This document shows positions 57,540 to 64,000 of a DNA stretch of 64,000 nt, piece after piece (position 1 is the stretch's first letter; the number at the start of each line of letters is the position of its first letter). The DNA is taken from the NCBI GenBank assembly GCA_964036045.1, contig OZ038391.1, positions 40,558,685 through 40,622,684 on the forward strand. The letters run 5' to 3'. Made by a program: the position numbers and the translations under genes. The stretch comes from Eutreptiella sp. 'Long Island Sound 2002' (lineage: Eukaryota > Euglenozoa > Euglenophyceae > Eutreptiales > Eutreptiaceae). The notes beneath the pieces were generated by a model. The model was not told the DNA's origin. It saw nothing but the letters and a program-made list of their open reading frames with translations, and searched no databases.

Positions 57540-60500
57540 GGACCCAAGAACCAAGAGCAGCCAAGGACCCAAGAACCAAGAGCAACCAAGGACCCAAGAA
57601 CCAAGAGCAACCAAGGACCCAAGAACCAAGAGCAACCAAGGACCCAGGAGCCAAGAGCAACCAAGGACCCAAGAACCAAGAGCAACCAAGGACCCAAAAA
57701 CCAAGAGCAACCAAGGACCCAAGAACCAAGAGCAACCAAGGACCCAAGAGCCAAGAGCAACCAAGGACCCAAGAACCAAGAGCAACCAAGGACCCAAGAG
57801 CCAAGAGCACCCAACGACCCAAGAACCAAGAGCAACCAAGGACCCAAGAACCAAGAGCAACCAAGGACCCAAGAACCAAGAGCAACCAAGGACCCAATAA
57901 CCAAGAGCAACCAAGGACCCAAGAACCAAGAGCAACCAAGGACCCAAGAACCAAGAGCAAGCAAGGACCCAAGAACCAAGAGCAACCAAGGCCCCAAGAA
58001 CCAAGAGCAACCAAGGACCCAAGAACCAAGAGCAACCAAGGACCCAAGAACCAAGAGCAACGAAGGACCCAAGAACCGAGAGCAACCAAGGACCCAAGAA
58101 CCAAGAGCAACCAAGGACCCAAGAGCCAAGAGCAACCAAGGACCCAAGAACCAAGAGCAACCAGAGACCCAAGAACCAAGAGCAACCAAGGTCCCAAAGA
58201 CCCAAGAGAAACCAAGGACCCAAGAACCAAGAGCAACCAAGGACCCAAGAACCAAGAGCAACCAAGGACCCAAGAGCCAAGAGCAACCAAGGACTCAAGA
58301 ACCAAGAGCAACCAACCACCCAAGAACCAAGAGCAACCAAGGACCCAAGAACCAAGAGCAACCAAGGACCCAAGAACCAAGAGCAACCAAGGACCCAAGA
58401 ACCAAGAGCAACCAACGACCCAGGAGCAAAGAGCAACCAAGGACCCAAGAACCAAGAGCAACCAAGGACCCAAGAACCAAGAGGAACCAAGGACCCAAGA
58501 GCCAAGAGCAACCAAGGACCCAAGAACCAAGAGCAACCAAGGACCCAAGAGCCAAGAGCAACCAAGGACCCAAGAACCAAGAGCAACCAAGGACCCAAGA
58601 GCCAAGAGCAACCAAGGCCCCAAGAACCAAGAGCAACCAAGGACCCAGGAGCCAAGAGCAACCAAGAACCCAAGAACCAAGAGCAACCAAGGACCCAAGA
58701 GCCAAGAGCAACCAAGGACCCAAGAACCAAGAGCAACCAAGGACCCAAGAGCCAAGAGCAACCAAGGACCCAAGAACCAAGAGCAACCAAGGACCCAAGA
58801 ACCAAGAGGAACCAAGGACCCAAGAACCAAGAGCAACCAAGGACCCAAGAACCAAGAGCAACCAAGGACCCAAGAACCAAGAGCAACCAAGGACCCAAGA
58901 GCCAAGAGCAAACAAGGACCCAAGAACCAAGAGCAACCAAGGACCCAAGAACCAAGAGCAACCAAGGACCCAAGAACCAAGAGCAACCAAGGACCCAAGA
59001 ACCAAGAGGAACCAACGACCCAAGAACCAAGAGCAACCAAGGACCCAAGAACCAAGAGCAACTAAGGACCCAAGAACCAAGAGCAGCCAAGGACCCAAGA
59101 ACCAAGAGCAACCAAGGACCCAAGAACCAAGAGCAACCAAGGACCCAAGAACCAAGAGGAACCAAGGACCCAAGAACCAAGAGCAACCAAGGACCCAAGA
59201 ACCAAGAGCAACCAAGGACCCAAGAACCAAGAGCAACCAAGGACCCAAGAGCCAAGAGCAAACAAGGACCCAAGAACCAAGAGCAACCAAGGACCCAAGA
59301 ACCAAGAGCAACCAAGGACCCAAGAACCAAGAGCAACCAAGGACCCAAGAACCAAGAGGAACCAACGACCCAAGAACCAAGAGCAACCAAGGACCCAAGA
59401 ACCAAGAGCAACTAAGGACCCAAGAACCAAGAGCAGCCAAGGACCCAAGAACCAAGAGCAACCAAGGACCCAAGAGCCAAGAGCAACCAAGGACCCAAGA
59501 ACCAAGAGCAACCAAGGACCCAAGAACCAAGAGGAACCAAGGACCCAAGAACCAAGAGCAACCAAGGACCCAAGAACCAAGAGCAACCAAGGACCCAAGA
59601 ACCAAGAGCAACCAAGGACCCAAGAACCAAGGAGAACCAAGGACCCAAGAACCAAGAGCAACCAAGGACCCAAGAACCAAGAGCAACCAAGGACCCAAGA
59701 ACCAAGAGGAACCAACGACCCAAGAACCAAGAGCAACCAAGGACCCAAGAACCAAGAGCAACTAAGGACCCAAGAACCAAGAGCAGCCAAGGACCCAAGA
59801 ACCAAGAGCAACCAAGGACCCAAGAGCCAAGAGCAACCAAGGACCCAAGAACCAAGAGCAACCAAGGACCCAAGAACCAAGAGGAACCAAGGACCCAAGA
59901 ACCAAGAGCAACCAAGGACCCAAGAACCAAGAGCAACCAAGGACCCAAGAACCAAGAGCAACCAAGGACCCAAGAACCAAGAGGAACCAACGACCCAAGA
60001 ACCAAGAGCAACCAAGGACCCAAGAACCAAGAGCAACTAAGGACCCAAGAACCAAGAGCAGCCAAGGACCCAAGAACCAAGAGCAACCAAGGACCCAAGA
60101 ACCAAGAGCAACCAAGGACCCAAGAACCAAGAGCAACCAAGGACCCAGGAGCCAAGAGCAACCAAGGACCCAAGAACCAAGAGCAACCAAGGACCCAAAA
60201 ACCAAGAGCAACCAAGGACCCAAGAACCAAGAGCAACCAAGGACCCAAGAGCCAAGAGCAACCAAGGACCCAAGAACCAAGAGCAACCAAGGACCCAAGA
60301 GCCAAGAGCACCCAACGACCCAAGAACCAAGAGCAACCAAGGACCCAAGAACCAAGAGCAACCAAGGACCCAAGAACCAAGAGCAACCAAGGACCCAATA
60401 ACCAAGAGCAACCAAGGACCCAAGAACCAAGAGCAACCAAGGACCCAAGAACCAAGAGCAAGCAAGGACCCAAGAACCAAGAGCAACCAAGGCCCCAAGA

Positions 60501-60690
60501 ACCAAGAGCAACCAAGGACCCAAGAACCAAGAGCAACCAAGGACCCAAGAACCAAGAGCAACGAAGGACCCAAGAACCGAGAGCAACCAAGGACCCAAGA
60601 ACCAAGAGCAACGAAGGACCCAAGAGGCAAGAGCAACCAAGGACCCAAGAACCAAGAGCAACCAGAGACCCAAGAACCAAGAGCAACCAA
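57540..60690. repeat. Segmental duplication of about 650 bp, offset 2,501 bp
   Basis: Variants at 57641 (GACCCAGGAG), 57691 (CAAAAACC), 57801 (GCACCCAACGACC) and 57991 (GCCCCAAG) recur at +2501. The extra base over 100 units is explained by the irregular junction near 58190-58205. Confidence 0.8.
59061..60035. repeat. 350-bp higher-order repeat in the satellite
   Basis: The rare pair of variants ACTAAGG then GAGCAGCC recurs at 59061, 59411, 59761 and 60036: steps of 350, 350 and 275 bp, that is 14, 14 and 11 units. An earlier copy is at 57535. Confidence 0.8.
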
Positions 60691-61260
60691 GGACCCAAGA
60701 ACCAAGGAGAACCAAGGACCCAAGAACCAAGAGCAACCAAGGACCCAAGAACCAAGAGCAACCAAGGACCCAAGAGCCAAGAGCAACCAAGGACTCAAGA
60801 ACCAAGAGCAACCAAGGACCCAAGAACCAAGAGCAACCAAGGACCCAAGAACCAAGAGCAACCAAGGACCCAAGAACCAAGAGCAACCAAGGACCCAAGA
60901 ACCAAGAGCAACCAAGGACCCAAGAACCGAGAGCAACCAAGGACCCAAGAACCAAGAGCAACCAAGGACCCAATAACCAAGAGCAACCAAGGACCCAAGA
61001 GCCAAGAGCAACCAAGGACCCAAGAGCCAAGAGCAACCAAGGACCCAAGAACCAAGAGCAACCAAGGACCCAAGAAACAAGAGCAACCAAGGACCCAAGA
61101 GCCAAGAGCAACCAAGGACCCAAGAGCCAAGAGCAACCAAGGACCCAAGAACCAAGAGCAACCAAGGACCCAAGAACCAAGAGCAACCAAGGACCCAAGA
61201 ACCAAGAGCAACCAAGGACCCAAGAACCAAGAGCAACCAAGGACCCAAGAACCAAGAGCA

Positions 61261-62800
61261 ACCAAGGACCCAAGAGCCAAGAGGAACCAACGACCCAAGA
61301 ACCAAGAGCAACCAAGGACCCAAGAGCCAAGAGCACCCAAGAACCCAAGAACCAAGAGCACCCAAGGACCCAAGAACCAAGAGCAACCAAGGACCCAAGA
61401 GCCAAGGGCAACCAAGGACCCAAGAGCCAAGAGCAACCAAGGACCCAAGAACAAAGAGCAACCAAGAACCCAAGAACCAAGAGCAACCAAGGACCCAAGA
61501 ACCAAGAGCAACCAAGGACCCAAGAACCAAGAGCAACCAAGGACCCAAGAGCCAAGAGCAACCAACGACCCAAGAACCAAGAGCAACCAAGGACCCAAGA
61601 GCCAAGAGCACCCCAAGACCCAAGAACCAAGAGCAACCAAGGACCCAAGAACCAAGAGCACCCAAGGACCCAAGAACCAAGAGCAACCAAGGACCCAAGA
61701 ACCAAGAGCAACCAAGAACCCAAGAACCAGGAGCAACCAAGGACCCAAGAGCCAAGAGGAACCAACGACCCAAGAACCAAGAGCAACCAAGGACCCAAGA
61801 GCCAAGAGCACCCAAGGACCCAAGAACCAAGAGCAACCAAGGACCCAAGAGCCAAGAGCAACCAAGGACCCAAGAGCCAAGAGCAACCAAGGACCCAAGA
61901 ACCAAGAGCAACCAAGGACCCAAGAACAAAGAGCAACCAAGGACCCAAGAACCAAGAGCAACCAAGGACCCAAGAACCAAGAGCAACCAAGGACCCAAGA
62001 GCCAAGAGCAACCAAGGACCCAAGAGCCAAGAGCAACCAAGGACCCAAGAGCCAAGAGCAACCAACGACCCAAGAACCAAGAGCAACCAAGGACCCAAGA
62101 GCCAAGAGCACCCAAGGACCCAAGAGCCAAGAGCAACCAAGGACCCAAGAACCAAGAGCAACCAAGGACCCAAGAACCAAGAGCAACCAAGGACCCAAGA
62201 ACCAAGAGCAACCAAGGACCCAAGAACCAAGAGCAACCAAGGACCCAAGAACCAAGAGCAACCAAGGACCCAAGAGCCAAGAGGAACCAACGACCCAAGA
62301 ACCAAGAGCAACCAAGGACCCAAGAGCCAAGAGCACCCAAGAACCCAAGAACCAAGAGCACCCAAGGACCCAAGAACCAAGAGCAACCAAGGACCCAAGA
62401 GCCAAGGGCAACCAAGGACCCAAGAGCCAAGAGCAACCAAGGACCCAAGAACAAAGAGCAACCAAGGACCCAAGAACCAAGAGCAACCAAGGACCCAAGA
62501 ACCAAGAGCAACCAAGGACCCAAGAACCAAGAGCAACCAAGGACCCAAGAGCCAAGAGCAACCAACGACCCAAGAACCAAGAGCAACCAAGGACCCAAGA
62601 GCCAAGAGCACCCTAAGACCCAAGAACCAAGAGCAACCAAGGACCCAAGAACCAAGAGCACCCAAGGACCCAAGAACCAAGAGCAACCAAGGACCCAAGA
62701 ACCAAGAGCAACCAAGAACCCAAGAACCAGGAGCAACCAAGGACCCAAGAGCCAAGAGGAACCAACGACCCAAGAACCAAGAGCAACCAAGGACCAAAGA
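61261..62800. repeat. 1,000-bp direct duplication (40 units) in the satellite
   Basis: Rare variants recur at exactly +1000: GAGGAACCAACGAC (61281/62281), CCCAAGAACCC (61341/62341), GCCAAGGGCA (61401/62401), CCC(C/T)AAGACC (61611/62611) and AACCAGGAGC (61721/62721). Confidence 0.85.
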
Positions 62801-64000
62801 GCCAAGAGCACCCAAGGACCCAAGAACCAAGAGCACCCAAGGACCCAAGAGCCAAGAGCAACCAAGGACCCAAGAGCCAAGAGCAACCAAGGACCCAAGA
62901 GCCAAGAGCAACCAAGGACCCAAGAACAAAGAGCAACCAAGGACCCAAGAACCAAGAGCAACCAAGGACCCAAGAACCAAGAGCAACCAAGGACCCAAGA
63001 ACCAAGAGCAACCAAGGACCCAAGAGCCAAGAGCAACCAAGGACCCAAGAGCCAAGAGCAACCAACGACCCAAGAACCAAGAGCAACCAAGGACCCAAGA
63101 GCCAAGAGCACCCAAGGACCCAAGAACCAAGAGCAACCAAGGACCCAAGAACCAAGAGCAACCAAGGACCCAATAACCAAGAGCAACCAAGGACCCAAGA
63201 ACCAAGAGCAACCAAGGACCCAAGAACCAAGAGCAACCAAGGACCCAAGAGCCAAGAGCAACCAAGGACCCAAGAACCAAGAGCAACCAAGGACCCAAGA
63301 ACCAAGAGCAACCAAGGACCCAAGAACCAAGAGCAACCAAGGACCCAAGAGCCAAGAGCAACGAAGGACCCAAGAACCAAGAGCAACCAAGGACCCAAGA
63401 ACCAAGAGCAACCAAGGACCCAAGAACCAAGAGCAACCAAGGACCCAAGAACCAAGAGCAACCAAGGACCCAAGAACGAAGAGCAACCAAGGACCCAAGA
63501 ACCAAGAGCAACCAAGGACCCAAGAACCAAGAGCAACTAAGGACCCAAGAACCAAGAGCAACCAAGGACCTAAGAACCAAGAGCAACCAAGGACCCAAGA
63601 ACCAAGAGCAACCAAGGACCCAAGAGCCAAGAGCAACCAAGGACCCAAGAACCAAGAGCAACCAAGGACCCAAGAACCAAGAGCAACCAAGGACCCAAGA
63701 GCCAAGAGCAACCAAGGACCCAAGAGCCAAGAGCAACCAAGGACCCAAGAACCAAGAGCAACCAAGGACCCAAGAACCAAGAGCAACCAAGGACCCAAGA
63801 GCCAAGAGCAACCAAGGACCCAAGAACCAAGAGCAACCAAGGACCCAAGAGCCAAGAGCAACCAAGGACCCAAGAACCAAGAGCAACCAAGGACCCAGGA
63901 ACCAAGAGCAACCAAGGACCCAAGAACCAAGAGCAACCAAGGACCCAAGAGCCAAGAGCAACCAAGGACCCAAGAACCAAGAGCAACCAAGGACCCAAGA

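Larger units (their letters stand above)
52536..64000. repeat. 25-bp T-less satellite array, about 450-460 units, continues past the window
   Basis: Unit begins ACCAAGAGCAACC and ends ACCCAAGA. It has no T on the + strand; rare variants introduce one (AATAACC, GATCAACC, CCTAAG). Common variants are GAACC/GAGCC and AACGACC/AAGGACC. Register is kept for long runs and broken by short indels at about 52775, 53230, 53520, 53772, 53897, 55610 and 58190. With period 25 and no T, all six frames are open; three minus-strand frames give the same 25-residue Leu/Trp/Gly-rich cycle. No gene inferred. Confidence 0.97.

Noticed and set aside
50484-64000. Many minus-strand open frames of up to 1,400 codons encoding a Leu/Trp/Gly-rich repeat protein
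   Set aside because: The unit lacks T on one strand and A on the other, so stops cannot occur in any frame. The period of 25 makes all three frames give the same peptide cycle. Absence of stops is therefore no evidence of coding.
52536-64000. The satellite as a CRISPR-like array or telomere
   Set aside because: There are no spacers between units, the unit is not a short G-rich telomere repeat, and the context is eukaryotic transposon-rich DNA.

Overview
The window is nuclear DNA of a eukaryote, probably a microbial alga or protist. The evidence is GT-AG introns in the left-end gene, Ty3/gypsy retrotransposons with chromodomains, pogo-type DNA transposons and a long satellite array. I could not place it taxonomically. 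An alveolate or stramenopile would fit, but nothing seen here proves it.

Layout. Positions 17-2372 hold the only convincing host gene, on the minus strand. It has eight exons and encodes a putatively N-myristoylated protein rich in Ala, Pro and Tyr, with a DAADGxIDGK motif repeated from exon to exon. Exon 7 carries a 1-nt frameshift. Positions 3623-6188 hold a complete but broken pogo-like transposon with 17-bp inverted repeats and TA target duplications.

Positions 7605-45414 are one stack of nested insertions. A second pogo-like element (TA duplication, TIRs at 7607 and 45412) is split inside its transposase gene by a decayed LTR retrotransposon, called D here (8982-43422, duplication CAACC). 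D is split inside gag by a compound LTR insertion, A/B (10567-33641, duplication CCCT). A/B is split by a young, apparently intact 17.1-kb Ty3/gypsy element on the minus strand, called G1 here (13230-30330, duplication CCAG, two 2,946-bp LTRs). LTR divergence by eye falls in nesting order: D about 4%, A about 1%, G1 about 0.75%. The outer pogo itself sits in a minus-strand reading frame with a helix-turn-helix-like segment.

G1 has an extra coiled-coil ORF1, a gag, and a pol in the same frame as gag behind a single TAG codon. Its pol order is protease, a domain resembling the methyltransferase-like (MT) domain of DIRS elements, reverse transcriptase, RNase H, integrase, chromodomain. D has the same unusual MT-like domain at the same place, with an intact NPPF motif, but its genes are broken by stops and frameshifts.

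Positions 45591-50480 hold no gene I can support. From about 50.5 kb to the window end the + strand is almost free of T. It starts with degenerate A/C-rich repeats, passes through repeats of about 110 bp, and becomes an 11.5-kb array of a 25-bp satellite with internal higher-order duplications that runs off the right edge. Because the unit has no T on one strand and no A on the other, all six frames are open, so the very long reading frames there are artefacts.
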